A stretch of DNA of 64,000 bases, from NCBI RefSeq assembly GCF_028640845.1, contig NC_080541.1:141015464-141079463 (forward strand). The letters are read 5' to 3'. The number at the start of each line of letters is the position of its first letter. Position 1 is the first letter of the stretch. The notes beneath the pieces were generated by a model. That model worked only from the letters and a program-made list of their open reading frames with translations. It was not told where the DNA came from and did no database searches. Source of the DNA: Ahaetulla prasina (Eukaryota > Chordata > Lepidosauria > Squamata > Colubridae). The position numbers and the translations under genes are program-made. This document shows, piece after piece, positions 47,112 to 58,823 of this stretch.

Positions 47112-48549
47112 CTTCTCTCAGACTCCTTCACATCCGGCATCGATAGAACACGTTCTTAAACAGCTCTAGTTACAAAAACTATTCATGGAACTCAACATGT
47201 GGAGAAACCATCAAGGAGTTTCTTATGGGCTGTTGCTAGGGGTAACCTCTAGTTTGAATAAAATATACACTCTGCAAGTATTTCCTAAGATTTTGCTGAT
47301 TGCACAGGTCTGAAGAATCTTCAGAGGAGTATATTCAAAGCTTTATCTCCGGTAAAGGACTTTTCTTTAAGAGATTTTGTTATTGTTTAGAAGGCCCGTA
47401 ATGCATTTAACCAGACATGCTTTCCGCCCCTTTACAAGATAAACTGATGAAGATAGTTCCAAACAGTCTAGCATAGGAAGAAGTTAATGTGGGTTTGTAT
47501 CAGCACCCAGAAGCTCACTATAGCTTAGCTCTGTATGTGAGGAGAGGCGACCGTTTGCATTTGGATAGCTTTTTTCAGCTGTTGGGAGTAGGTTTTGGCA
47601 TTTTTGTTTTTCATGAATTAGTTTTGAGTTACATTGAATTATTTAATCATAATGCATATTTCATGTTGAGATATTTTGACGAATGATTCCATTTGGGGAT
47701 GGTTTAATTATCTTATATAGTGTCAAAGTATTGCTCTATATACATTCTTCTGCCGCTGTTTTGACCACTGTGAATGTGGTTTGAATTCTCTGAGCAGCAT
47801 ACAAATAAGCCAAGTAGTGATGATAAAGGAGAAGCATTTAAGTGTGTTTTTAGGAGTCAGTTCAAATATGCTGGTAATCCCTCAGAGCGACTACCGGTAG
47901 TTGTAATAAAATCCATTATCATAACAAGCTTTGTAACAACTGAAAACAACAACAACAATGGCTACTTTTGCAAATCATATAATTTATAATATGCAGTAGT
48001 AGCAGTTCTTGATCGAATGATCAGAAGTTGGAATGCTAGAAAATCATAGCCACATGATGTCCCCCAGCCAGTTCTAAGAAGTTTTATTAATTGTGAAGCC
48101 TAGCTATAGTTTTACATCATCATGACTGGATTTTTGCTATTTACTGTGTAAGATATTTGAAAGTAATATTGAATCTTACATTTCATGTCTCTTTGAAACC
48201 ATTCCTTAGACAAAGTTGTAGAAAAACGTGATTTCCCAGATGTATTCATTTGAATTTTTAGCCAGTAAAGGCAGACCTATACCTTGGGTCTTCCCTACAC
48301 CTTGAGAATACAGCACTGGAGATTATATCTGATACATATGAATGATTCCAAAGGAAATGATGATGACCCTCAGATATTTTTTATAATATCTCAGATATTA
48401 TAAAGCCAGTGCCATCCAGAATAGACTTAGATATGTTGTGAGAAAAATAGGAAAGTCCTAATAACATAGAGGAATGTTCAAAGAGGGATTCTAATAACAA
48501 GAATCCATTTAATTAATAGGTTATTTGACCTCTCATCTATTACATCCAC
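47112..48549. other. Unrecognised non-coding stretch
   Basis: No convincing gene; frames at 47489-47686 and 47774-47989 lack domains. No dense repeats. Confidence 0.5.
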
Positions 48550-48880
48550 CTGGTCCAGGACTGCATGGCAGGATATGTCCCATCAGTTAGGGTTGTACAT
48601 CTGGTGGCACCATTCTTCTTGGAGGGGACCACTTTTCTATTGGAACATCATTTTCTCCAGGGTATGGTTGGTCCCCACCCAGTTGCTTTTCTGAAAGGTC
48701 CTAAGATGTGGTTTTGTCAGCAGGATCAGGACGTCAAATACAGATGGAGCTTATCAAATAGTGATTATGATGCTGCTGCCTGGGGTGTGCCAGGGTTTTT
48801 AGATTGTGATTTTTAATGTTGTAAGCCACCTGGAATCCCCTATGTGAGATTTGGGGAGACATATAAATTGGTTTTAAAAA
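48550..48880 (+). mobile_element. LINE 3' UTR-like repeat
   Basis: It ends with TGTAAGCCACCTGGAATCCC and a downstream GAGATTTGGGGAGACATATA, a layout like L2/CR1 tails (short hairpin, then ATATAAATTGG). The 83-codon frame at 48565 is probably part of the degraded UTR. Assignment by analogy only. Confidence 0.45.
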
Positions 48881-48902
48881 TGTGTGTGTGTGCAAGCGCA
48901 AG

Positions 48903-48904
<2 letters not shown>

Positions 48905-48976
<72 letters not shown>

Positions 48977-49001
48977 ATTAATTAATTAATTAATTAATTA
49001 T
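48905..49001. repeat. (CATA)n, (TA)n and (ATTA)n array
   Basis: Three successive simple repeats (about 48905-48957, 48957-48976, 48977-49001) immediately left of the PLE. Confidence 0.95.
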
Positions 49002-49196
49002 ATGTTTTCTGAGGTTTTCACGGGTGTTTGTATGTAGGTCTTTGGTTGTTCGGGTTTTGTCCCGTGTAAAATTGGAAATGTCTTGGCAACGTTTCGACGA
49101 AGTCTCATTCGTCATCTTCAGGCTTCAGCTTCGTGCTTCTGGGAGCAATGTGTGATCGCAGCTGTTTCTTCCTTTTAACTGCTAGTGGGGGTTTGA

Positions 49197-49772
49197 AGAG
49201 AAGCCATTGAGATAGAAAAACGGCCACACAGCATGAACAAACGAGATGATACCTCCCGCCTACCAGCCATTTGGAAACCCGCCCTTATTGACAAACAAGT
49301 CCCTAACACGAGGAATGACACCAGACCCACACTCACGAGGTCCACACAGGATGTCACCACCGCACATCCACCCAGAAAGCAGACCCAAACCCACACTGAT
49401 CATGAAGCACGACCAAGGACCAGAAGCCAGATCGCAGCTGCAACATTAGCCATTTCAAACCCCTCCAATCCATACATGCAGCAGACTGACACCCACTATG
49501 AAGATGTAGCACGACCACGACCACGAAGCCAAACAGCAGCAGTGCAGCTCACCAGCTCAAATCCCCCTGCAACTCAGTCTAATTTGAGCACAACCAAGCC
49601 CCCACCCAAACAGGACACACCCCCAGCCAATCAGAGCACACAAAAAAAAACCCCATCCAATCAGAGCACAGCCAAGCTCCCACCCAATCAGTTCAAACCC
49701 CCACTAGCAGTTAAAAAGGAAGAAACAGCTGCAATCACACATTGCTCCCAGAAGCACGAAGCTGAAGCCTGA
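49197..49772 (+). pseudogene. PLE polyprotein C-terminus
   Basis: Starts at the truncation with REAIEIEKRPHSMNKRDDTS and RLPAIWKPAL, the final motif of PLE GIY-YIG endonucleases (REAIEI and a late W/P). About 150 aa of Thr/Pro/Gln/Asn-rich tail follow, with KLPPNQFKPPLAVK. Full PLEs encode an RT of telomerase-like type plus this endonuclease; both catalytic cores are missing. The frame is open for about 190 codons, suggesting a fairly recent copy. Confidence 0.85.
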
Positions 49773-49799
49773 AGATGACGAATGAGACTTCGTCGAAAC
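49769..49799 (+). other. Hammerhead-ribozyme-like core in PLE tail
   Basis: CTGAAGA (49769-49775), T, stem arm GACGAA, loop TGAGAC, arm TTCGTC, then GAAAC (49795-49799). This fits CUGANGA...GAAA of a hammerhead with a 6-bp stem II. PLE terminal repeats are known to carry hammerhead motifs. A matching cleavage triplet and stem III are not obvious here, so activity is doubtful. Confidence 0.55.
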
Positions 49800-49883
49800 G
49801 TCGCCAAGACACTTCCAATTTTACGTGGGAGAAAACCCGAATAACCAAAGACCTACATACAAACACTCATGAAAACCTCAGAA

Positions 49884-49889
<6 letters not shown>

Positions 49890-49967
<78 letters not shown>
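49890..49967. repeat. (AT)n microsatellite at PLE 3' end
   Basis: About 39 AT units directly after the PLE terminus, as at 31275-31361. Confidence 0.97.
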
Positions 49968-49972
<5 letters not shown>

Positions 49973-52019
49973 TTGCTGGTGTAAGAATGTGTGTATTTAC
50001 TTTTGATGTTCTCCATCCCGATGAATTCTAATCCTAATGCATCACCTCTTATGTATGTCATCCCTATGGCTTTCCCAAATAAAGTTAATGATGAATTAAA
50101 TTTAAAGTTTATTTATGGAATGAGACATTTGGCTTCAAGGACCAAGCAATGTTTAATAGACAAAACGGTTTGATTATTTCATTAATAAATTGGAGCATTG
50201 CCAGTTAATAACATAAACTTCAGAGACTAATCCACCTCTTAGTCATACTTACAATTGCTTATTGCAAGAGAGTTGTCTAAAATCAATTAAATGTCACTTG
50301 CTTTGTGATATTTTTTTGGGAGATACATTTAGAGTCAAATTTATAACTTGACTTGCCTGGATGATTCAGAACATAGTTACATTTATATTATTGGGTGTTT
50401 ATTCTCTTCTAGTTGCAGAATTTGGTAGGCTGGTTGGTTTTCTTCCTTGAAGAACTGTTATCAGTTGCTCCATCTCCATGTGGAATTGGACCAAGTTACT
50501 AGAAATGTTTAAACTGCTTTCATGTTTCAAGCCAGAGTAAATCCTTTGAAATTTCACAAATTCATTGTCCATAGTTGCACTATTCATTGCTATTACATTA
50601 GGCAATAGTTATATTATTCTAGGATAAGACAAAATATACAATTGCATATAGGACGTACATAAAATGACCATTCATGAATGAATTCACTCATGAATGTATT
50701 AGTACACAATTGATAAACAACTGAATGTGTGAAGTTACTCAGCTTAAAGCATTGATAGTGTAATAATCAATCAGATCTTATATTAGTTAGTAGAAACATC
50801 ACATCCTCCATCAGCTACTGCTTCCCAACCAGCCTTCATAATTTCTGTAGGAGTTGCTGTACAATGGGATTGTAAGGATCTGCAAGTTAAAACAGGAATA
50901 CCTAGCAGCAGAGTCTAAATTGCAGGTGCCTTCTGCATGACAGGAATGCCTTCCAATGTAAGGCTTGCTGCTCCATAATGTCCCTTGGTGGCAAGAAAGG
51001 AAACAAGAGCCAGATGACTGCTCGACAGGAATTAAGTGACTGACTTATTAACCCTACTGGCCCAAGATAAGAAACCACCCGGTCTGCTTCACAACTCCCT
51101 TTAGACTAGCTTCCACTATCAAAACAACTTGCCTATAAGAGAAAATGCTAAACAGATTCCTATCTCACTTTTTTCAAAATCTGATGCCCAATCTAGTCCT
51201 AAATAGCTTTCCTGCTTCTGTCTGCCTCTTCCCAGAAAAGCATTGCCTGTCATTTTGCCTCTAGTGTCCTGCGTCTTCTAATATAAAATCTCCCTTTGGG
51301 GAAAGATTTCTGAACTACCCTTTATTGCCTATTCACACATGTGACTTTTCCAAGAGGTAGGCTGATCCTAATGCTGCCTGGTATACTGAGATGACTTTTT
51401 ATTTTTTATTTTTTTAAAAGCACATTGTCCAGAATAATGAAAAGACTTAAGGGCCTATGAATCAGTTCCTATGGTGCCAGTAATAACAGGTGCACCATTT
51501 TTACTTGCAGTGATATCACTTTTTGACTAATTGTATCATTGTCGTGATTTAAATTTGTTTTCTCATACAATTGGAAAGAGTAAAATAAACAGCTTAGAAA
51601 AACCTGGGAAAGGGAAGAGATACATTAAGCAAAATCACAGGCAGCTGACTAAAGTGCATGGATGCAAATTACCTCACTGAGATGAAAAAAGGGTGATCAT
51701 CATTAAGCTAACATAAATACAAATAACAAAATGAGATTTCAGCAGCGGAGGTATAGTTTCATGTTTCATTAGAAATACGAGCTAATATAAGAAACCCACG
51801 AAAACAACTTTGGCATTCATCTAAATTCACAAAGGCTGAAATTATACAAATGGGGTTCTTTGTATTAAAACACACTGAATGCATTTGAAAGCTTTTGCAT
51901 TGGGAATTTTATATGGTTACCGTTAGGAATATTCGGTCAAATTCACTTGAGAAATCATCTTCAGACCTATCGGTGGGATGAGAGATTGAAGTAGGAGTCT
52001 GGCAAAGGGGATGACAGGG
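49968..52019. other. Repeat-poor unrecognised stretch
   Basis: No gene or transposon recognised. The minus frame 50605-50399 has no known domain. The stretch 51640-51800 is unusually rich in ATTA/TAAT-type and GCAAAT-type words and could be conserved regulatory DNA, which cannot be judged from one genome. Confidence 0.4.
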
Positions 52020-52027
52020 GATAAAAT

Positions 52028-52170
52028 CAGTGGTGGGTTGCAACCGGTTCGCCTCAGTTCAGGCAAACCAGTAGTAGCAGTGGCGGGAGGCTCCATCCAC
52101 CTGCCCAGATGTCATCAAATACGCTCTGTGTGAGCGAACCAGTAGCAAAGGTAAATGAAACCCATCACTG
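52028..52170. mobile_element. hAT MITE, ACCGGT-rich family
   Basis: CAGTGGTGGGTTGC start and GAAACCCATCACTG end. Perfect TSD GATAAAAT at 52020-52027 and 52171-52178. Contains CAACCGGTTCGCC and GGAGGCTCCATCC. Confidence 0.93.
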
Positions 52171-52178
52171 GATAAAAT

Positions 52179-55100
52179 ACTGCTCCCTATTTCAGTTCAC
52201 ACGCATTCAGGAAAATTCCTAATCGAGGCAATAGTTAAAACAAAGATCTAGCAATGAGTTTACAACCTGGGACTCGGAGAGACGGCATGTATATTTTCAC
52301 TGTAGTTTTTGCATATCCTTGTACCCTTCTCAAGTGTCCTTCGTGATAGGTATATAAATTAGATATATAAAGTGGAAGAGAGTGAGATTGAGAAGTCAAA
52401 AACTTGAAAATGTGTGAACTCATGATATGTGTCATGAATTCACTAGGAAGTTCTGTTTCCATATTACAGTAATATCTATATAGAGCCATCTTAAAGTATT
52501 ACCAAAATAGTTTAAGAGTCTAATTTGGAGATAACAGTTTCAGTAAGATCAGTGGTGGGATATATATTCACAGTGGCTGATTATTTTTTAATCTATTTCA
52601 ACTAAATTTGCACAAAGATGGGTTTTTTCCCCCTAGATTGGGAAGATGATTTGACTAAGCCTAAGAATAACTGAGATGATGTACATAAAAACTTCAAAAA
52701 AAAAAGTTGCGTTCACACAATATGAAAAGCCAAAATGGGTTTGCTGCTTTGTAGGTTAATGTGATGTGTAAACGTTTTTGTAATCTATGGTGTATTTTTC
52801 AGAGCACTGTTTGAACTCAGGCATGTGTAGGAAGTAAACTATGACTTTGGTGATGCAGAAACATGGCCTTAAAGTCCAGTGTAAATAGAAAGTGCCTTAT
52901 GCTACTTCAGACCATTTATCTATCTAATTTGGTATTGACCAGTGGCTATTCAGGTCCTCCACCAAGGTGTCTTTTGTTTTACCTGCTAAATGGAAAATAC
53001 TGTAAATCCTTAACTTTTTTTTTTTTTTTTTTGGTCAAAGGAGAGAACCTCCTTCAGTGCTGACAAAGTGCACAGCTCTGGGAAATAAGCTGCACATCAA
53101 AGTTTTATGATTTTGAAACATAACATGACCTAACATTATATTTGCAGACAACAATTGTAGGTTGTTGTAGGCTAAATATTAAATAAACAATTTTAGGCTA
53201 AATATTAATTGATTCTTTTTTTCCCTGTGATGCTACGAAGATAGCAAGGCTGTACATTTTACAAGTTCTGGATGCAGACAATATCATTGGTTTACCGTAT
53301 TTTAATACTTTTGTGTTCTTTTTTCTTTGATACTTGCATACTAACTCTGAAAATCCTGTATTAATAAGGAAAGATAGCCACACCGAACCTTTGTATCACT
53401 ATGATGGTCACCACTATCTGTATTATCTCTGCACTGGACAGTAGTTTGCATTCCATACATTATTCAAAACTTGCTGCAGTAATTTAGCAAGGTCACTATA
53501 TCCATATCCCTAACAGATGCTAAAGGAAAAGTGAGAATGAGACATAGGATGAAATAGTACAGAGCCTATTAATTTCTTATTTGGCTAACTCTCTAAAAAC
53601 ATGTGGTTCCACGGCCCATCTTTGGATATTCCATGGATGACATGTCTATAGAATTATGATTTGCATGTCTTATAAGAACCAGAAAGTTTACTAATAAAAA
53701 TGTTCTGGCTGAAACCATGATCCAGCTTTAAAGTCATTATTATTGTTCAAAGCAATAAAATCTGGGAACATTGGGTTACATAAAGGCACAATTTATTTTC
53801 AATGATTTCTGTGGGCTTTTTTTTTTTTTTGTCTCTCTCCTTTGTTCAGCTCAAAACTTATGACTTTGTAATTTATTAAAAATGTAGACTAGTTATATAA
53901 TCATTGCTATTGTTCTGTTATTAAAGAGAGGTAGATTAAATATTTCTAAATTATTTTAACGTAAATTAAATTACATTTTAGGATATGGCTCTCACCCTCA
54001 CCCCTACACACAAAAAAACCCAATATCAAAATATCAAACCAACTAGCAAACAAAATTCTAGCTAATAATGATTAAGCAATTAATATGTGAACATCTCAGA
54101 AGGTATATACTGATTACTAAGATAAGCACAGTATTTTTTTTTAGGAATAAATTATTCCAGACCAAACTTATAATGCCCACATTGGTCAACACAGGGGTAG
54201 TGCTGTCATGATCATTGAGCTAGCTAATCAATTATGCTCAGCAGGTGGTCATTAATGGCTCTGTATCAACCTACAGGAAAATCCTGAGCAGCATGCAGAG
54301 CTCTGATTGGGATGCTGTTTATTTAACCCTCCCAGTGATGGGAGCTAGAAATGGAAGCCAATTCAATAGACAGCACAATGAAAGATTGGATTTGGCCCAA
54401 CAAGTGAAGATAAATGTAATAAAGTACAACAGATTGCAAACACAAGTAGAACATTTAAGAAATTTTTGACTTGAGGACTTTCCTCATACAGAGATCTTAA
54501 TGCATCGTACACTAAAAATAAGCCAACAATATGATAACCCTGCTAAAAGACCTAATGCAGTTTTAGCGTATAGGTCAAAATGTTTCTTTCTTTCTTTTTT
54601 TTTGCTTTCCCCAAAGCTTGCATTTGGATAAGTCCAGATCTGGGCACTTTTCTAGGAAAAAACAAACAAAAACAAAGTATTCTGGATTGGCGAAGAACTA
54701 TAAAACAAGTCCATGGAGGAATGGATGAAAGACGCTAATATGTTTTGATAGAGGAGGAAAAATTAAGGGAAGATATAATAATGATTTTCCCATTTTTGAA
54801 AAATTATCATGATTTTCCAACAACAAAAAAAGGAACATTAAACTGATCAATGCCTGAAATATATTGTGTTTAGAGGCTAGCTAGCTAATTCAGTGAGTCT
54901 CTCTCTCTGTCCTTAGTGTATGAAGGGATCAGTGATCATCTAACCAACCCATAAAAACAATATTTTTAGGACAAGTTTTTTCATAGTCAAGCACTGAAAG
55001 GTATTTTTAAATAAAAATATACTGACAGCCATCAGGACTTTATTTAATGTTTTTGAAAAATATATTATGTAACTCTTTTGTTATATTCTCCATGAGAATA

Positions 55101-55273
55101 TAACATTCTCCATTTTATTTCACCACTCACACATGGACCCTTAGAAATTACCCTCTATAAGAGAGGATTGGCCTACCGAGATATACTTTATTATGGATTT
55201 AAATTAATATAATTTATAATTCTGATCTAACATATAAGGATTTTCCATAGATATGGATAGCCTGTGTGGTAGA
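52179..55273. other. Repeat-poor unrecognised stretch (3.1 kb)
   Basis: Largest interval without an assignable element. AT-rich with poly(T) at 53010-53032 and 53818-53832. Short frames (52235-52489 minus, 54245-54469 plus) show no domain. I see no exon with splice sites that I could defend. Confidence 0.45.
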
Positions 55274-55281
55274 GGGTAAAG

Positions 55282-55577
55282 TAGAGGTGGGTTTCAGCAG
55301 GTTCTGACCAGTTCTGGAGAACCGGTAGTGGAAATTTTGAGTAGTTCAGAGAACCAGTTGTAAAAATTCTGACTGGCCCTGCCCCCATCTATTCTCTGCC
55401 TCCCAAGTCCCAGCTGATTGGGAGGAAATGGAGATTTTAACCTTCCCCTGGACTGGGGAGGGAATGAAGATTTTACAGTATCCTTCCTCTGACATGCCCA
55501 CCAAGCCATGCCCACCAAGCAATGTCACGCCCACTAAGCCACACCCACAGAAACGGTAGTTTTGAAACCCACCACTA
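55282..55577. mobile_element. hAT MITE, ACCGGT-rich family (long form)
   Basis: Start TAGAGGTGGGTTTC and end GAAACCCACCACTA are inverted complements at nearly every position. TSD GGGTAAAG (55274-55281) against GAGTAAAG (55578-55585). Contains GGAGAACCGGTAGTGG. Confidence 0.85.
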
Positions 55578-55706
55578 GAGTAAAGGTTATACATTATAAC
55601 ATGGGAGATCCAAATTAAGTTTTCCTTCAGACAAGAAAAATCAGTGGGTGATTTTAGGTAATCACCTTCTCTCAGTATTGTTCAGGACAGTTGGGTTCCT
55701 GTAGGG

Positions 55707-55862
55707 CAGAGGTATCCAAACTTGGCGCCTTGAAGAGTGGTTGACTTCAACTCCCAGAATTCCCCAGCCAGCATGAGCTATAAATATGAGCAAGTTGCTA
55801 TTTAGGGAATTCTGGCAGTTGAAGTCTACCACTCTTCAAGGGGCCAAGTTTGGACATCCCTG
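55707..55862. mobile_element. Palindromic hAT MITE
   Basis: CAGAGGTATCCAAACTTGG start and CCAAGTTTGGACATCCCTG end. TSD CTGTAGGG (55699-55706) against CTCTAGGG (55863-55870). A diverged member of the 35145/40556 family. Confidence 0.9.
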
Positions 55863-56045
55863 CTCTAGGGTTCATGGCATAACCCCCACCCCTAATGAAC
55901 TATTTACAATGGCCACCTCCAACTCACCATCTCTTCCCTGGCTTATATAAAACAAGCCAAAGATCTGGTCCACAGATGGTAGAAGTCATCTCATCAAGGA
56001 CACTTTCATTTTCTCAGAAGTAGCAAACTCAAATTCTTCCCAGAT

Positions 56046-56261
56046 TAATCCAGTTGTGATAAGCTTCTGGGCTAATAGGTCATGGCCTAATTATCTGATA
56101 TCCTGATGTTTTGCCAGCCTTTGAGCAACTGTGATATGTGCACTGCTGTGCTACAGACCAAATCACTTGAAGATGCCAGCCAGGGTTGTTGGTGAAACAT
56201 TAGGATACCAGATAATCAGAACTCAGTCTATTAACCCAGAAGCTCATCATCACTGGATTGT
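56046..56261. mobile_element. PLE-like tail in palindromic form
   Basis: Arms of about 73-84 bp (56046-56118 and 56178-56261) are imperfect inverted complements, e.g. AGCTTCTGGGCTAATAG against CTATTAACCCAGAAGCT. The right side contains CTTGAAGATGCCAGCC... and GGTGAAACATTAGG, a second hammerhead-like core. The layout parallels the PLE at 49002 but belongs to a different PLE family. No coding part. Confidence 0.65.
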
Positions 56262-56544
56262 CACTGGCAGATAAAGTCTGTATCAATATATTCTTTCCAG
56301 ATTACTTTTATCCTGATATTTTTTCAGACTTTGTCCAACTGCTTTTAACACTGAGAGACTGTAAGAGATTTTTTTTATCTTTAAATTGCTTTGGTAACAT
56401 GTCACAGTAGACCATTAATATATTTTCTGGCCCATCTTGCTCTAATAGGTCTGAGTCATTGGGATAATTCTGTGAATGTAATAGAAGGGGAATAATTCCA
56501 CTTTACTACTCTAATTGCCAAACTTGGCATGTATTTGCATTCAG

Positions 56545-58823
56545 TTAAATTTACTCCCTCTTGGCATCTTTTCCACGACTCGACTGAAGAGCTAGTTGCG
56601 GCCTGGGAATGGGCCGCGGCTGGAGCTTTGGACCGTGTCGTGCCTTTGCGGCCTCTGACCCGGCGTCGGTCTCAACCAGCTCCTTGGTTCTCCGAGGAGC
56701 TGAGGGAGATGAAGCGCCGGAGAAGACGCCTAGAGAGTGCCTGGAGATCCAGCTGCTCTGAGGCTGACCGGACACTAGTTAGGTCCTATAGTAGGACCTA
56801 CCTAGTGGCAATGAGGGCTGCGGTTGCCCCACGCTTCCTCCTCATTGCGTCGGCAGATAACCGCCCAGCCGCCCTGTTTCGGGTGACCCGCTCGCTCCTC
56901 CAACAGGAGGGGCGGGAGGACCCCCTACAAGGGCGTGCCGAGGAGTTTAACGGTTATCTATACGACAAAATCGTTCAGCTTCGGGACGGATTGGATCAAA
57001 ATTGGGTAGATCCAGGCGAGGTTCGAGGCCCGTCTTGTTGAGGTGGTTTGGGATGACTTTGATCCTGTGACTCCCGAGGACATGGACAGGTTGCTGGGCA
57101 GGCTGAACGCCACCACATGTTTACTGGATCCGTGCCCCTCCTGGTTAGTACTGGCTACTCAGGAGGTGACACGAGGCTGGCTCCAGGGGATTACAAATGC
57201 TTCTCTGCAGGAGGGGGTCTTTCCCGCGGCCTTGAAAGAGGCTGTGGTGAGACCCCTCCTCAAGAAGCCTTCCCTGGACCCAGCTGTTTTAGGGAACTAC
57301 CGGCCAGTCTCCAATCTTCGCTTTACGGCGAAGGTTGTAGAGAGTGTGGTGGCATGTCAGCTACCCCAGTACCTGGATGAAGCTGTCTATCTAGACCCGT
57401 TCCAGTCCGGCTTCCGGCCCGGATACAATACGGAGACAGCTTTGGTCGCGCTGGTGGATGATCTCTGGAGGGCCAGGGATAGGGGTTATTCCTCTGCCCT
57501 GGTCCTATTAGACCTCTCAGCGGCTTTTGATACCATCGACCATGGTATCCTGCTGCGCCGGTTGGAGGGGTTGGGAGTGGGAGGGACCGTTTATCGGTGG
57601 TTCTCCTCCTACCTCTCTGACCGGGCGCAGACGGTGTTGACAGGGGGCAGAGATCGACTCAAGGTGCCTCATGTGGGGTGCCGCAGGGGTCGATTCTCTC
57701 ACCCCTCCTGTTCAACATCTATATGAAGCCGCTGGGTGAGATCATCAGTGGCTTTGGGGTGAGATACCAACTGTACGCTGATGACACTCAGCTGTACTTT
57801 TCCACCCCGGGCCACCCCAGTGAAGCTGTCGAAGTGTTGTCCCGGTGTCTGGAAGCCGTACGGGTCTGGATGGGGAGGAACAGGCTCAAACTTAATCCCT
57901 CCAAGACGGAGTGGCTGTGGATGCCGGCACCTCGGTACAGTCAGCTGCAGATGCGGCTGTCTGTCGGGGGTGAATCATTGGCCCCGATGGAGAAGGTACG
58001 CAACTTGGGCGTGCTCCTGGATGGCCGGTTGTCCTTTGAAGACCATTTGGCGACCGTCTCCAGGAGAGCATTTTATCAGGTTCGCCTGATCCGCCAGTTG
58101 CGCCCTTCCTGGACCGGGATGCCTTATGCACAGTCACTCATGCCCTTGTTACCTCGCCTGGACTACTGCAATGCTCTCTACATGGGGCTCCCTTGAAGAG
58201 CACCCGGAGACTTCAGCTAGTTCAGAACGCGGCTGCGCGGGTTATTGAGGGAGCGTCTCGAAGCTCCCACATAACACCTATCCTGCGCAGACTGCACTGG
58301 CTGCCTGTTGTTTTCCGGGTGCGCTTCAAGGTATTGGTTACCACCTTTAAAAGCGCTCCATGGCTTAGGACCGGGCTACTTACGGGACCGTCTACTGCCG
58401 GCCTCTATCTCCCATCGTCCGGTACGCTCCCACAGAGAGGGACTCCTCAGGGTGCCGTCAGCCAAACAGTGTCGACTGGCGGCCCCCAGGGGGAGGGCCT
58501 TCTCTGTGGGAGATCCGACCCTGTGGAAACAACTTTCCCTCGGACTTGACAATTACCTGACCTTAGGACCTTTCGCATGAACTTAAAACTTATTTATTTC
58601 ATATGGCTGGACTAGCCTGATTTTTATTTTTATTGGATGGGTTTTAAAATTGTGTTATTTTACAGGGAGTATGTTTTTAACGTTTTGGGCATTTAAATTA
58701 GTTTTTAAGGGTTGTTTTAAATTATTGTGTGTATTTATATTTTATCTGCCTGTTCACCGCCCTGAGTCCTTCGGGAGAAGGCGGTATACAAATTAAAATA
58801 TTATTATTATTATTATTATTATT
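56545..58823 (+). mobile_element. L2-clade LINE, large 3' portion
   Basis: GC-rich body of about 2.28 kb from the linker after the endonuclease to the 3' tail, ending CACCGCCCTGAGTCCTTCGG...GGCGG, ATACAAATTAAAATATT and (ATT)n. The 5' end is truncated near 56545-56568. Its last ~800 bp are also in the downstream tandem copy. Confidence 0.92.
56568..58570 (+). pseudogene. L2 ORF2 with reverse transcriptase, frame-broken
   Basis: The linker region is 56568-57030 (PAPWFSEELREMKRRRRRLE). The RT follows: NYRPVSNLRFTAKVVE, LLDLSAAFDTIDHGILLRRL (first catalytic Asp), [29 protein letters not shown] (catalytic YADD) and [11 protein letters not shown]. The post-RT region is VQNAAARVIEGASRSSHITP, LRRLHWLPVVFRVRFKVLV and LLRVPSAKQCRLAAPRGRAF. 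Frameshifts occur near 57020, 57680 and 58350 and an in-frame stop at 58194. Catalytic residues are intact but the frame is not, so it is inactive. The RT copies LINE RNA at the nick in target DNA. Confidence 0.93.

Larger units (their letters stand above)
49002..49889 (+). mobile_element. Penelope-like element, inverted-tail form
   Basis: The plus-oriented, 5'-truncated element (49197-49889) has the end of the GIY-YIG endonuclease region, a Pro/Thr-rich tail and the 3' terminal block. A near-exact inverted copy of its last ~195 bp (49692-49889) sits directly in front (49002-49196). Inverted terminal copies joined to a truncated body are a known PLE outcome. Microsatellites flank both sides. 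No reverse transcriptase remains. Confidence 0.88.

Noticed and set aside
57892..58137. 81-aa minus-strand frame repeated at 59794-59976
   Set aside because: Shadow of L2 ORF2; it recurs only because of the tandem duplication.
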